From Bacteroidota bacterium (GTDB lineage Bacteria > Bacteroidota > Bacteroidia > Chitinophagales > Chitinophagaceae), in contig JAKQEA010000176.1 in NCBI GenBank assembly GCA_029558715.1, positions 1 through 43,291 of the forward strand: DNA of 43,291 nucleotides. The letters run 5' to 3'. Below are positions 8,602 to 17,854 of this stretch, in pieces. The translations under genes were made by a program, and so were the position numbers. A model generated the notes under the pieces. That model was not told where the DNA came from. It saw only the letters and a list, made by a program, of their open reading frames with translations, and did no database searches. Each line of letters opens with the position of its first letter. The stretch's first letter is position 1.

Positions 8602-10095
8602 TTATCTTCTGCTGTAGTTAGGGGCTTCTTTTGTTATCTCAATATCATGTGCATGACTTTCTCTCATACCCGCATTGGTGATTTGTACAAAAGTGGCCTG
8701 TTGTAATTCGGCAATATTCTTTGCTCCGCAATACCCCATACCTGCCCTGAGGCCGCCGGTATATTGATATACTACTTCTTTCAGCAAACCTTTATAAGCT
8801 ACCCGGCCTTCAATTCCTTCCGGAACAAATTTCCTGACATCATCTTCCGGATCCTGGAAGTAACGATCGCTGCTGCCGGTTGCCATGGCGCCGAGTGAAC
8901 CCATACCGCGGTATTCTTTGAATTTTCTTCCCTCATAAATAATTGTTTCGCCGGGACTTTCCTCGGTGCCGGCAAAAATGCTGCCCATCATCACACAGTT
9001 GGCCCCTGCCGCTAATGCTTTCACCATATCACCGGTATATCTTATACCACCATCTGCTATCAATGGTATATTTTTTTGCTTCAATACAGAGGCAGCTTCC
9101 ATAATAGCTGTCAGTTGCGGCACTCCTGATCCGGCAACAATTCTTGTTGTGCATATTGATCCCGGGCCAATACCGACTTTGACTGCGTCAGCGCCAGCTT
9201 CAGCCAGGGCTTTGGCGCCGGCAGCCGTTCCCACATTACCCGCAATCACTTGTAACCCTTTAAAATTCTTCTTTACATTTTTTAATGCATCAATTACTCC
9301 CTTACTGTGACCATGTGCACTATCGAGAGCTATTACATCTGCACCTACTGTCTGTAATGCCGCCACTCTGTCCAGCAAGTCTTTTGTAATGCCAACACCA
9401 GCACCTACCACCAGTCTTCCAAAAGAATCCTTTACTGCATTAGGATGGCTTTTAAGTTTAAGAATATCGCTGTAAGTGAACAAGCCGGTTAATTTACCCT
9501 GTTTGTTTATTATCGGCAGCTTCTCCACTTTGGTTTTCTTGAAAAGCTGTTCTGCTTTTTTCAGATCAGTTCCTTCTGGTGCCGTATACAGGTTTTCTTT
9601 TGTCATCACCTCACTTACTTTCCTTTTTGGATTATCTTCAAAACGAAGGTCACGGTTAGTAAGGATGCCAACGAGTCTGCCATTCTTATCAATAATAGGA
9701 ATACCACCAATTTTGTTTTCCCTCATCAATCGGAGAGCATCTCCGATCGTAGCATCTTCAAGCAAAGTAACCGGGTCGATGATCAAACCGCTCTCACTCC
9801 GTTTTACTTTTCGTACCTGTTCGGCCTGCTTTTCTATTGACATGTTTTTGTGCAGAATGCCTAAACCTCCTTCACGGGCCAATGCCGTAGCCAGGGCTGC
9901 TTCGGTAACAGTATCCATTGCTGCAGATAGCAACGGAACATTTAAGGTGAGGTTCTTTGTCAGTTGGCTTTTGATCTCAACATCACGGGGTAAAACCTGG
10001 CTATAACCGGGCATTAACAACACATCATCGAAGGTGAGACCTTCGCCAAAAAACTTTGTCGAATTGGGGTTGGGGGAAGATTTTCTTGTTGCCAT
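8602..10095 (-). CDS. guaB: inosine-5'-monophosphate dehydrogenase
   Basis: IMPDH oxidises IMP to XMP with NAD+, the committed step of GMP synthesis, in the cytosol. The protein has 497 residues from the ATG at 10095. A TTG two codons earlier is in frame but lies within the promoter-like box, so the ATG is preferred. [14 protein letters not shown] opens the barrel. A pair of CBS domains lies at about 106-213 ([20 protein letters not shown] and the matching second copy). The catalytic loop is GPGSICTTR with Cys315, followed by [17 protein letters not shown] and the GMGSLGAM flap region. Length and motif order are normal. A TATCTTTG box ends 3 bases before the ATG, with TTTG 21 bases further upstream, which suggests an own promoter and possibly a leaderless mRNA. 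Confidence 0.96.
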   Translation of the reverse strand: MATRKSSPNPNSTKFFGEGLTFDDVLLMPGYSQVLPRDVEIKSQLTKNLTLNVPLLSAAMDTVTEAALATALAREGGLGILHKNMSIEKQAEQVRKVKRSESGLIIDPVTLLEDATIGDALRLMRENKIGGIPIIDKNGRLVGILTNRDLRFEDNPKRKVSEVMTKENLYTAPEGTDLKKAEQLFKKTKVEKLPIINKQGKLTGLFTYSDILKLKSHPNAVKDSFGRLVVGAGVGITKDLLDRVAALQTVGADVIALDSAHGHSKGVIDALKNVKKNFKGLQVIAGNVGTAAGAKALAEAGADAVKVGIGPGSICTTRIVAGSGVPQLTAIMEAASVLKQKNIPLIADGGIRYTGDMVKALAAGANCVMMGSIFAGTEESPGETIIYEGRKFKEYRGMGSLGAMATGSSDRYFQDPEDDVRKFVPEGIEGRVAYKGLLKEVVYQYTGGLRAGMGYCGAKNIAELQQATFVQITNAGMRESHAHDIEITKEAPNYSRR

Positions 10096-10098
10096 GTG

Positions 10099-10131
10099 CA
10101 AAGATAGCGCAACAGGTAATTACCTCCCAAA
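10099..10131 (-). promoter_or_regulatory. predicted guaB promoter abutting the start codon
   Basis: On the minus strand, TTTG (10131-10128), then 21 bases, then TATCTTTG (10106-10099) match the Bacteroidota -33 TTTG and -7 TAnnTTTG elements. Only CAC separates the box from the ATG at 10095. A start site at the usual distance would fall on or next to the A of the ATG. Confidence 0.6.
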
Positions 10132-10139
10132 TGAAATTA

Positions 10140-12179
10140 TCAGCGAATTAATGTTACTGTTCCTTTACGGAAAACCTGTTTGCCAGTATCCCGATGGGTG
10201 TAACTAAGCATCCAGACAAATACACCAGTGGTCTGGTAGGCGCCATTTATTCTGCCATCCCATTTTTCTCTCCAGTTGCGGGATTGAAATACTAATTGCC
10301 CCCAGCGATTAAACACTCTGAATTCGTAATTCAATGCCTTTAGTGCATTATGCGGCTGAAAGAAATCATTCAGGCCATCATTATTGGGAGTAAAAGCAGT
10401 AGGGACTTCTATTAAACAATGATCAAGTACTGTCAGTGTTTTCCTGGCACTGTCCACACAACCAAGATTGCTGTTGTAGGCAAGCAGTTTTACTGTATAA
10501 TAAGCTTCCCGGTTGAGAGTAGGAAACAGGAATGGGGGCGGATCTTCTAATGTGCTGCTGCCGATAATATCATACTTCCACAACCAGGAGCTTATTTGTC
10601 CCGAGCTGGTATTTACTACTTCCAGCGGATCTTCCGGGCAGATCACATCAGGCATTTCAAAATCAGCTTCTACTTCGTTATCCAACACTATTTGTGTGGT
10701 GGAAGTGTCTTTGCATACTCCATTACTTACAATAAGCTGAATACTATTCGTACTGGTAGCTGAGAAAATTATATTATGTGTTTGAGTAGTAGCTGTAATG
10801 GTATTATTAAATGTCCAGTTCCAACTGTTTACATTATGGGCCCCGTTGTGAGTGAACATGAATGTATCCTTTTCACAACCTAAAACAGCAGCATAAGTAA
10901 AATCTGCATTTACTGTGTCAGCCGCATTGAAAGGAAGCGTTTGCAGAGGGGTTTCCTGTCCGCATTCGTCAATAAGAACAGTGCCATCATTACCTGCTTT
11001 TAAAGTAAGTTGATAAGTGCCACCGGTATAGACCGGGGTAGTGAATTTGACCACCACATAATCTGTTTTACCATTGATACAATTTCCTGAGGCGGATGCG
11101 ATGGTAAGGGGTGCTGGCCCGGTAACTGAAAAATCACTTCCGTTAGCAGCTATACTGGCGCAACTGATCTTTTTAGGAAAATAGATTTTTACAGAGTCTG
11201 ATGCACAACCCACTCTTCCGATACTATCTGCAAAAATTGGTTGAGGGGCTGCGTAGACAAACGGAACCTGCTCATTTTGCGGAATAGCCCTGGCACAATT
11301 ATCAAGTAAAGTGTTAGCATCTGTACCATTATTAATTACTAATTGGTAGTTGCCATTTGGCAGTGGTGCTGCCAATGTTAAAATGATCTCGTCAAAGTCA
11401 AAAGCAAAAGCACAGGAATCAGGAGCAGCAGCAATCACCGTAGTAACAGCAGGAGTGATGCTGAATTCGCTACCAGATATAGTTATACTGTTACATCTTA
11501 CTTTTTTATTCAGTTTTACAGTGATCCTCGTACCATCACAATCTGGTTTGGCATTTAGCAGGTGAGGTTCAGTAGGGTCGGTTATAACTGCAGTACCGCC
11601 GCCAAATGATAAAGTGTAACCACTTTGTGTGTCTGTAAAATGACTGATCATTAAAATATATTCATGTCCCTGGATAAGAGTGGGCATAGCCGCAAAAGTG
11701 GGTGCACCGGCTGCCGGATCTGAAGCACACTGAATACCATTGATGCCTGAAGCAGATGCTCCTGTGGGGCCATAAGTACCTGCCCAGTTGCCCGTTACTA
11801 CCAATGAATTATTGGTAAAGATCTCATCAGGGTTTCTCCCGGTAATATCATATAGTTGCCAGTCGTAGTCCTCATTATTAGCCAATGGCGTAATCAAAAA
11901 GCCAAGAGTTCCCGAAACATAACAGGTGAAACGGTAAAAGAAAGGGTTTTTATTTTGGTAACTGGCTCCTCCTGCACTGCTTCCGGGACAACCGGGGACA
12001 AAGATGTCATTAGTGGCACAAATGGGAACATTATTCTGTGTAAATGTAGTAGTTCCACATACAGGAAAGGCTGTTGAGGGGGTTTGTCCTAATGTTGTGC
12101 AGGGTTGTGCCAGCAAGGGATTTGCAAAAAGCACAAAGAGGATAAAGAAAAGAAAATCGAATATATGAAAAGGTCTCAT
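10140..12179 (-). CDS. secreted T9SS cargo protein with duplicated four-cysteine module and type B sorting domain
   Basis: 679 residues. The signal peptide ends near residue 24 (LLAQ). A Cys-rich N-terminal domain (about 27-195) resembles the lectin-like or pre-peptidase-type beta domains of exported Bacteroidota proteins (YRFTCYVSGTLGFLITPL, YDWQLYDITG). Two homologous modules follow at about 205-311 and 316-420. PKD-like segments occupy about 424-585. A type B C-terminal sorting domain (about 590-679) has PTAFTPNNDGLND, FNRWGQLVF, WDGR and the ending KGTVTLIR, shared with the cargo gene near the left end. Export and surface attachment by T9SS are inferred from that domain. No catalytic motif is visible. 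It lies between dprA and guaB on the same strand, 44 bases before the guaB start, but guaB seems to have its own promoter. Confidence 0.9.
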   Translation of the reverse strand: MRPFHIFDFLFFILFVLFANPLLAQPCTTLGQTPSTAFPVCGTTTFTQNNVPICATNDIFVPGCPGSSAGGASYQNKNPFFYRFTCYVSGTLGFLITPLANNEDYDWQLYDITGRNPDEIFTNNSLVVTGNWAGTYGPTGASASGINGIQCASDPAAGAPTFAAMPTLIQGHEYILMISHFTDTQSGYTLSFGGGTAVITDPTEPHLLNAKPDCDGTRITVKLNKKVRCNSITISGSEFSITPAVTTVIAAAPDSCAFAFDFDEIILTLAAPLPNGNYQLVINNGTDANTLLDNCARAIPQNEQVPFVYAAPQPIFADSIGRVGCASDSVKIYFPKKISCASIAANGSDFSVTGPAPLTIASASGNCINGKTDYVVVKFTTPVYTGGTYQLTLKAGNDGTVLIDECGQETPLQTLPFNAADTVNADFTYAAVLGCEKDTFMFTHNGAHNVNSWNWTFNNTITATTQTHNIIFSATSTNSIQLIVSNGVCKDTSTTQIVLDNEVEADFEMPDVICPEDPLEVVNTSSGQISSWLWKYDIIGSSTLEDPPPFLFPTLNREAYYTVKLLAYNSNLGCVDSARKTLTVLDHCLIEVPTAFTPNNDGLNDFFQPHNALKALNYEFRVFNRWGQLVFQSRNWREKWDGRINGAYQTTGVFVWMLSYTHRDTGKQVFRKGTVTLIR

Positions 12180-12227
12180 TACGCTATACTAAGGTTGATT
12201 ACTTTGACAACAAAAGCACCTGATTCG

Positions 12228-12245
12228 TTGCCTGCCATCAGGCAA
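12228..12245 (-). terminator. possible hairpin terminator at the end of dprA
   Basis: TTGCCTG and CAGGCAA form a perfect 7-base stem with a 4-base loop, overlapping the dprA stop codon. There is no clear T run after it on the minus strand, so termination is uncertain. Confidence 0.3.
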
Positions 12246-13338
12246 GCCGGTAAAGCTTGCCGGGCAAAGATAGTACCACACTTTGTAATTCGAGACTGAG
12301 AATAGCCCCTGCCACTGCACTGCTGCTTAGGCCACTACGGCTGTTGATATCATCAATATGTGCAGATTCCTTTTGTTTCAATATTTCAACGATGATCTTC
12401 TCCTCCGGGGAAAGTTCAATAAATAATTCCCGCTGCCTTTTGCGATCACTTTTTTTCTTTTCCTCCCAACCCATGATCTCAATTATTTCCTGCGCATCAG
12501 TCAACAACATGGCCTTATTATTTTTAATAAGATAATTGCAGCCAGCACTTTTGGAGTCGGTTACTTTTCCAGGCAGGGCAAATACATCTTTATTATAGCT
12601 ATTAGCTAATTCAGCAGTGATCATACTGCCTCCTTTTAACCCGGTTTCTATAACTATAGTTGCATCGCTCATGCCAGCTACGATCCGGTTGCGGGTGGGA
12701 AAATTATGTTTATCCGGTTTAGTGTTACTTCTGAATTCAGTTAATAAGCCACCATTGTTTTTTACCATGTCTCTTGCCAGGCCGGTATGTTCCGCGGGAT
12801 ATATCTGGTCAAGTCCATGTGCCAGTACCCCAATAGTGGGTAAATTATTTTTTAATGCTGCTTTATGTGCAATGGCATCAACACCGTAAGCAAGACCACT
12901 TACTATGGTAACATTAAGCGAACTTAATTCTTTAACCAGCTTTTCAGTTACCTGTTTGGCATAATCAGTATGGCTTCTTGTGCCGATAATAGCAATAATT
13001 TTTGCGGCATTCAGATCAGCATTACCCCTGTAAAATAACATAGTAGGGGAGTCATAACAGTTTAATAACCTTTTGGGATAGGCTTCATCGGTAAGAAACA
13101 ATGGGTTGATCTTATACTTTTCAATGAATTTTATTTCTTCCTCTGCCAGGTGAAAGCCATTAAATTTTTTTATCGAATCAGCTTTTACCGGACCGATACC
13201 CTCAATTTTTTCGAGAAAAGAACTTTTTGCATGAAAAATCTCTTCTGCTTCGCAATGTTGCAGCAAGATCTTCGCTTGTACAGGACCAATATTGGGAACC
13301 AATGTCAATGATAGCTGGTACAGCAGGTCGGGATGCAT
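12238..13338 (-). CDS. dprA: DNA-processing protein DprA
   Basis: DprA loads RecA on incoming single-stranded DNA during natural transformation. The protein has 366 residues from the ATG at 13338. A TTG eight codons upstream is in frame but overlaps a promoter-like box. Helix-hairpin-helix-like N-terminal motifs are LVPNIGPVQAK and IEGIGPVKAD. The Rossmann-like core runs from IIAIIGTRSHTDYA through IVSGLAYGVDAIAHKAAL, GGLLTEFRSNTKPDKHNFPTRNRIVAGMS and VIETGLKGGSMITAELA to FALPGKV. A C-terminal winged-helix domain (about 300-366: SPEEKIIVEIL, HIDDINSRSGLSSSAVAGAILSLEL) is present. All signature segments are there and the gene appears intact. It lies 50 bases downstream of the PorE-like gene. 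Confidence 0.95.
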   Translation of the reverse strand: MHPDLLYQLSLTLVPNIGPVQAKILLQHCEAEEIFHAKSSFLEKIEGIGPVKADSIKKFNGFHLAEEEIKFIEKYKINPLFLTDEAYPKRLLNCYDSPTMLFYRGNADLNAAKIIAIIGTRSHTDYAKQVTEKLVKELSSLNVTIVSGLAYGVDAIAHKAALKNNLPTIGVLAHGLDQIYPAEHTGLARDMVKNNGGLLTEFRSNTKPDKHNFPTRNRIVAGMSDATIVIETGLKGGSMITAELANSYNKDVFALPGKVTDSKSAGCNYLIKNNKAMLLTDAQEIIEIMGWEEKKKSDRKRQRELFIELSPEEKIIVEILKQKESAHIDDINSRSGLSSSAVAGAILSLELQSVVLSLPGKLYRLA

Positions 13339-13359
13339 AAGCAGGATAAGTGTAAAAAC

Positions 13360-13367
13360 CAAATATA
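13360..13367 (-). promoter_or_regulatory. possible -7 box for dprA
   Basis: TATATTTG on the minus strand is an exact TAnnTTTG match ending 21 bases before the ATG at 13338. No TTG is visible at the expected upstream distance, so support rests on the box alone. Confidence 0.35.
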
Positions 13368-13388
13368 AGCGGAATGCCCCATTTTTGA

Positions 13389-15308
13389 TTACTGACTGAT
13401 CACTTTCATTTCGGTACGGCGATTTTGAGCTTTACCTTCTTCAGTTTTGTTATCTGCAATAGGTTTGGTCTCGCCGTAACCTTTAGCAAGCAAACGTTGC
13501 GCAGGAATATTCTTACTTACGAGGTAATTTACCACTGCTTTTGCCCTGTTGTTACTCAGGATTAAATTATCGGATGGTTTACCAACATTATCAGTGTGCC
13601 CGCCAATTTCGATCTTAACGGAAGGATTTTCTGTAAGAAGCTGTACTAGTATATCCAGCTCAGCCTGTGAGGCTGGGTTTAATTCAAATTTATTTATATC
13701 GAAAAATATGTTCTTTAGTATCATGCTGGCATTGGCTTCCAGTGGCTGCAACCCTATGTTTTTTTCATAGATCGAATCCGGTGTTTTATCCTTTAGTAAG
13801 AAATTATCTGAATAAAAAAGGTATCCTTTCCTGTTAATATTAAATGCATAATCTTTACCAACCGGTAAAGTGATCAGGTATTCGCCTTCACTATTGGTTT
13901 CAACTTTTGTAACAGGTTGTTTACTGGACAGGTCAATCAGTTCAACCGCAGAAGGTAAATTTTTGTTTGTTTTTTTATCGAATACTTTCCCTTTTACCCA
14001 AAGTGTTTTGTTGGGACGAACATTTTCTCTCAGCTCAAAACTATATATATCCAATCCTCCTTTTGAGTCGCTCCTGTCGCTGGCATAATAGGCTGTTTTT
14101 CCATCAGAATTAATAAACAAAGTTCCTTCCCTGTCTATAGTATTGATAGGATAACCAAGGTTTACCGGTTTGCTCCATGATCCATCGGGTTGCCTGCGCA
14201 CATAAAAAAGATCTTCATCGCCATAGCCAGGCCAGTATCCTGAAGTGAAATAAAGCGTTTGATTATCGGCATGAATAAACGGGCATTGCTCATCAGCAGT
14301 TGTATTGATGCCTGGTCCCATGTTTTCTGGTTCACCCCATTTGCCGTTTGGCTGCATCCGGGAAACATAAATATCGCTGCCACCATAACCACCCCATCTG
14401 CGGCTGCTAAAATAAAGTTCTCTTTTATCAGGAGACAAACAAGGTTGTGCCTCCCATTGATCTGAATTTATTTTTCCACCGAGATTGATCGCTTCACTCC
14501 AGCTATCCTCTGTTTTGTAAGAAATATAGAGATCACAGCCACCAAATCCATCTCTCCGGTAACAACCGGTGAATACCAGCCATTGCCCATCCTGTGAAAT
14601 ATTTTGTGCGCCTTCACTTTGCTCTGTATTCACATTACCTTCCATAGGTTTAGCCGTTCCCCAGTGGCCTGTATTGGTTTTATTACTATAAAAAAAATCT
14701 TCATTGCGGCCATTCAGTTTACGGGTAAATGCAAGTTGTTTTCCATCGATGGTTAAGCAGGGGAAATATTCCGATTCTGCTGAGTTTATGCTATCACCCA
14801 TATTGACGGGAGTAAAAACATAATTCTTTTCCGTATTATTTTTAGCATATTCTATGGCAAATTCGTAGGAACGCTTTCGTTTATTGGCATTTTCTAATGT
14901 TACAGGATTTTGTGGCGCTTTCTTATCCAATAATTCATTTACAGCCGCCAGTGCTTTTTCGAATTCACCCAGCCCGGCGAGATTAACAGAATAAGGTAAC
15001 CTGTCTGGCAATGTGTAATTCGAATCGATGACAAAAGCCTTCTCATAGAATTCAATACTTGATTTGTAATTCTTCAATTTTCCATAAATGCTCCCTATGG
15101 CCAGGTAAGCATCCACATATTTATCATCTGTTTTGATGGCCTGCAATAAAAGTCCCAGTGCATTTGCATAATTACCATCCTGTGCCCTTTCATAAGCCTG
15201 GTCAAAAAGCTGCACTGCTTTCTTATTTACTTTTCCGGGATCGTAAGGTTGTGAAAAAGTAAATTGAAGTGAGAAGCAGGATATAATTAATAAAAAAAAT
15301 CTTTTCAT
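13389..15308 (-). CDS. OmpA-family protein with TPR, PD40 beta-propeller and carboxypeptidase-regulatory-like domains (PorE-like architecture)
   Basis: 639 residues. After the signal peptide (MKRFFLLIISCFSLQFTFSQ), TPR repeats occupy about 28-140 (NALGLLLQAIKTDDKYVDAYLAIGSIYGKLKNY in part). WD40/PD40-like propeller blades lie at about 165-425 (LAFTRKLNGRNED, LVFTGCYRRDGFGGCDLY, LYFSSRRWGGYGGSDIYVS, LYFTSGYWPGYGDEDLF, AYYASDRSDSKGGLDIYS). A carboxypeptidase-regulatory-like domain follows at about 435-510. The OmpA peptidoglycan-binding domain starts at 533 (IFFDINKFEL, GHTDNVG, LSNNRA, NRRTE). T9SS component PorE has the same domain order. Paralogs of this architecture are common in Bacteroidota, so the role in T9SS is inference. 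A Cys at residue 11 is too early for a convincing lipobox. It is the first gene of a minus-strand run ending in a T9SS cargo gene and guaB. Confidence 0.85.
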   Translation of the reverse strand: MKRFFLLIISCFSLQFTFSQPYDPGKVNKKAVQLFDQAYERAQDGNYANALGLLLQAIKTDDKYVDAYLAIGSIYGKLKNYKSSIEFYEKAFVIDSNYTLPDRLPYSVNLAGLGEFEKALAAVNELLDKKAPQNPVTLENANKRKRSYEFAIEYAKNNTEKNYVFTPVNMGDSINSAESEYFPCLTIDGKQLAFTRKLNGRNEDFFYSNKTNTGHWGTAKPMEGNVNTEQSEGAQNISQDGQWLVFTGCYRRDGFGGCDLYISYKTEDSWSEAINLGGKINSDQWEAQPCLSPDKRELYFSSRRWGGYGGSDIYVSRMQPNGKWGEPENMGPGINTTADEQCPFIHADNQTLYFTSGYWPGYGDEDLFYVRRQPDGSWSKPVNLGYPINTIDREGTLFINSDGKTAYYASDRSDSKGGLDIYSFELRENVRPNKTLWVKGKVFDKKTNKNLPSAVELIDLSSKQPVTKVETNSEGEYLITLPVGKDYAFNINRKGYLFYSDNFLLKDKTPDSIYEKNIGLQPLEANASMILKNIFFDINKFELNPASQAELDILVQLLTENPSVKIEIGGHTDNVGKPSDNLILSNNRAKAVVNYLVSKNIPAQRLLAKGYGETKPIADNKTEEGKAQNRRTEMKVISQ

Positions 15309-15410
15309 TACGGGGAATTGGAATTTATATAACGAAGCTAAAATAATTTTATTCCTTTAAAGAGAGGAAAATGTTAAAGGGAAGGTTGCCTGTTTTAAGA
15401 TAAAATAATT

Positions 15411-15500
15411 ATGCAACTGCTTTTTGATTCTTTATTTTATCAGGAAGTACCGATAAATTTATCCGAAGAACTGGTTCTCTGCTGCTTATTTTTTCCTTAA
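15411..15500 (+). CDS. possible 29-residue leader ORF upstream of the glycosyltransferase
   Basis: An ATG at 15411 opens a 29-codon frame rich in Leu, Phe and Cys. It ends 13 bases before the glycosyltransferase ATG in the 205-base gap after the divergent PorE-like gene. No ribosome-binding site is obvious and no family is recognisable. It may be chance. It is listed because it is the only coding-like element in this gap. Confidence 0.15.
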   Translation: MQLLFDSLFYQEVPINLSEELVLCCLFFP

Positions 15501-15513
15501 TTTTCCCAGCGAA

Positions 15514-16272
15514 ATGGAGAAACTCTCAGTTGTTATTATCACCTATAATGAAGAAAGGAATATCGGCCGCTGTCTTGATTCGGTTCAGAGCGTAGCGGAC
15601 GAGATTGTGGTGTTAGATTCTTTGAGTACCGACCGTACTAAGGAGATATGCCTGCAAAGAGGAGTAAGATTTTTTGAGCAGCCATTCCAGGGGTATATCG
15701 AACAGGCCAACAAGGCACTGGATCTTGCCACATATGATTATGTTCTTTGTCTTGATGCAGATGAAACCTTAACCAAGGATCTCGAGACTTCAATCCTTAA
15801 AGAAAAGCAGGATTTTAAATATCCTGGCTATATCATGAACCGCTATTCAAATTACTGCGGTAAGTTTATTCGGTTCGGTACATGGTATCCAGACAGAAAA
15901 ATGCGATTGTTTGACCGGCGAAAAGCAAGATGGACAGGCGTAAATCCTCATTCCGGTGTAAAATTTATTTCTGACGAAAAAGGAAAATGGATTAAGGGGG
16001 ATATCATTCACTATTCCTATAATACGATTGAGGAGCATACCCGGCAAAACGAACGTTTCAGTACTATCTCGGCACAATCATATTTTAAACTCGGTAAAAG
16101 ATCCAGCTGGTTTAAGATGACAATCAATCCCGCATGGGCTTTTATCCGTTGTTATTTAGTCAGGCTTGGATTTTTGGATGGGTATTATGGTTTTGTCATA
16201 GCAAAAAAAGTTGCTCATCTTACTTTTTTAAAATACCGGAAATTATATACTTTGCAAAAGCAAAAACGTTGA
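15514..16272 (+). CDS. family 2 glycosyltransferase (LPS core or WaaE/KdtX-like)
   Basis: 252 residues. The GT-A fold N-terminus is LSVVIITYNEERNIGRCLDSV, followed by EIVVLDSLSTDRT and the DxD-type metal site LDADE at about residue 90. A segment after it (MNRYSNYCGKFIRFGTWYPDRKMRLFDR) matches my memory of WaaE/KdtX-type glycosyltransferases that add a sugar to the lipopolysaccharide inner core. The C-terminal part has aromatic and basic segments (FKMTINPAWAFIRCYLVRLGF) that may associate with the membrane. The donor and acceptor cannot be read from the sequence. It is transcribed alone and converges with queE with 16 bases between stops. TAATTTTC, one mismatch from the -7 consensus, lies 8 bases before the ATG. 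Confidence 0.88.
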   Translation: MEKLSVVIITYNEERNIGRCLDSVQSVADEIVVLDSLSTDRTKEICLQRGVRFFEQPFQGYIEQANKALDLATYDYVLCLDADETLTKDLETSILKEKQDFKYPGYIMNRYSNYCGKFIRFGTWYPDRKMRLFDRRKARWTGVNPHSGVKFISDEKGKWIKGDIIHYSYNTIEEHTRQNERFSTISAQSYFKLGKRSSWFKMTINPAWAFIRCYLVRLGFLDGYYGFVIAKKVAHLTFLKYRKLYTLQKQKR

Positions 16273-16288
16273 GTGAGTTTAGTAACTG

Positions 16289-16909
16289 CTAAGGCACATT
16301 GATATATTTATGAATCTGCAAACTCAGCTCCCATTTGGGGTTTGCTTTGATATAATCAATGATCATTGGCATCAGCTCTGCTGATTTATCCCACTCAGGC
16401 TGCAGATATAACTTGCAAGAGCTGGAAACCAATGCTGCATACTTCTCAGCCCATTCAAAATCAGATTTATTGAAAATAATAATTTTCAATTCACTGGCTA
16501 ATGGAATGATTTCCGGGAGCGGGACTTTAAACTTTTTGGGAGACAGGCAAATCCAGTCCCATGTACCGCTCATCGGATGTGCTCCTGAAGTTTCAATATT
16601 TGTTTGTAAACCGGCGGCTTTTAGTTCTTTTGTTAAAGCATCAAGATTATGCATCAATGGCTCTCCACCTGTAATGATGACCAGTTTAGCAGCTGTTTTT
16701 TTAATCTCCTTTACCAGGGTTCCCACTTCATATTGGGGATGTTTTTCAGCATTCCAGCTGTCTTTTACGTCACACCATACACAACCAACATCACATCCAC
16801 CCAGCCTGATGAAATAAGCAGCTTTGCCCTGGTGAAATCCTTCTCCCTGGATGGTATAGAAATGCTCCATTACCGGTAGCGTAACTGTTTTTTTCAACAC
16901 TTCATTCAT
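16289..16909 (-). CDS. queE: 7-carboxy-7-deazaguanine synthase (radical SAM)
   Basis: QueE converts 6-carboxytetrahydropterin to 7-carboxy-7-deazaguanine in the queuosine (tRNA wobble base) pathway. The protein has 206 residues. It begins with the family-typical TIQGEGFHQGKAAYFIRLGGC. The iron-sulfur cysteines are Cys39, Cys43 and Cys46 in the CxxxCxxC arrangement (GGCDVGCVWCD). The SAM-binding GGEP motif is in IITGGEPLMH, followed by TNIETSGAHP. The C-terminal LQPEWDKS and LSLQIHKYINVP segments are characteristic. Other que genes are absent from the window. It lies 35 bases downstream of folD on the same strand and is probably transcribed with it. Confidence 0.94.
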   Translation of the reverse strand: MNEVLKKTVTLPVMEHFYTIQGEGFHQGKAAYFIRLGGCDVGCVWCDVKDSWNAEKHPQYEVGTLVKEIKKTAAKLVIITGGEPLMHNLDALTKELKAAGLQTNIETSGAHPMSGTWDWICLSPKKFKVPLPEIIPLASELKIIIFNKSDFEWAEKYAALVSSSCKLYLQPEWDKSAELMPMIIDYIKANPKWELSLQIHKYINVP

Positions 16910-16944
16910 CTCGGTTGAGTCATTTAATGAACCAGATCAGCAGT

Positions 16945-17820
16945 TTAATTTTTGGTGATGCAGGAGCGATAAGTATTTTTCATCAATGCAGCAATTGTCA
17001 TAGGGCCAACGCCGCCTGGTACCGGGGTTATCCAGGAGCATTTAGGAGCTACTGATTCGTAGTGAACATCCCCTTTTAATTTAAAGCCGCTTTTCTTTGC
17101 CGCATCTTCCATTCTTGTAATACCCACATCAATTACGATAGCCCCTTCCTTCACCATGTCCGCGGTGATGAATTCAGGCTTACCTAATGCCGCTACTATA
17201 ATATCAGCCTGCAGACAGAATTCTTTAATGTTTTTTGTTTGGGAGTGACAGATCGTTACAGTGCAGTTACCGGGATTTGTATTGCTGCTTAATAAAATAC
17301 TCATAGGTCTGCCAACAATATTGCTGCGTCCTACCACTACGGCATGTTTGCCTTTGGTATCGATTTTAAAATGTTCCAGCAACAGCATAATGCCATGAGG
17401 GGTGGCAGGAACAAAAGTGGGAAGCCCTTGCACCATATTACCCACATTAACAGGGTGAAAACCGTCCACATCTTTTTCCGGATCGATAGTATTGATCACT
17501 TCTTCGTCCGAGATATGTTTAGGTAAAGGAAGTTGCACCAATACGCCATCAATATCCGGGTCAGTATTTAGTTCCCTGATCTTGTCAAGGAGTTTTGTTT
17601 CGCTTGTCGTTTCTTCAAAATGAATAAGTGTTGATTTGAATCCTACTTCTTCACAAGCCTTTACTTTGGCGGCTACATAAGTAGCGCTGGCGCCATTATT
17701 TCCAACAAGAATAGCAGCCAGGTGGGGTATCTTTTTACCTTCGGCGTTTAGTTGTGCTACTTCGATCTTCAGTTCATCCCTGATAGACTGGGCTGCTTTC
17801 TTACCATCTAAAATTTGCAT
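16945..17820 (-). CDS. folD: bifunctional methylenetetrahydrofolate dehydrogenase / methenyltetrahydrofolate cyclohydrolase
   Basis: FolD interconverts methylene-, methenyl- and 10-formyl-tetrahydrofolate using NADP in the cytosol, supplying one-carbon units for purine and formyl-methionyl-tRNA synthesis. The protein has 291 residues. The catalytic segment is [15 protein letters not shown] with Tyr48 and Lys52. VQLPLPKH and [14 protein letters not shown] follow. The Rossmann motif is [14 protein letters not shown], and the C-terminal segment is [19 protein letters not shown]. All are standard. A TACCTTTG box ends 4 bases before the ATG at 17820. Confidence 0.96.
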   Translation of the reverse strand: MQILDGKKAAQSIRDELKIEVAQLNAEGKKIPHLAAILVGNNGASATYVAAKVKACEEVGFKSTLIHFEETTSETKLLDKIRELNTDPDIDGVLVQLPLPKHISDEEVINTIDPEKDVDGFHPVNVGNMVQGLPTFVPATPHGIMLLLEHFKIDTKGKHAVVVGRSNIVGRPMSILLSSNTNPGNCTVTICHSQTKNIKEFCLQADIIVAALGKPEFITADMVKEGAIVIDVGITRMEDAAKKSGFKLKGDVHYESVAPKCSWITPVPGGVGPMTIAALMKNTYRSCITKN

Positions 17821-17824
17821 GGCG

Positions 17825-17832
17825 CAAAGGTA
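17825..17832 (-). promoter_or_regulatory. predicted -7 box for folD abutting the start codon
   Basis: TACCTTTG on the minus strand matches TAnnTTTG exactly, with only CGCC between the box and the ATG at 17820. No convincing -33 TTTG is seen at about 21 bases upstream. Confidence 0.5.
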
Positions 17833-17854
17833 AGTGTTGTGTTGTTCTTATGAT

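Noticed and set aside
8966-10006. Two long plus-strand frames opposite guaB
   Set aside because: They are mirror frames of a highly conserved gene, with compositions typical of antisense frames.
12228-12270. GC-rich repeats around the dprA stop as a mobile-element end
   Set aside because: Only short local inverted arms are present, with no target duplication or transposase nearby.
13389-15308. Lipobox at Cys11 of the PorE-like protein
   Set aside because: The hydrophobic core before the Cys is too short, and a signal peptidase I site after FTFS fits better.
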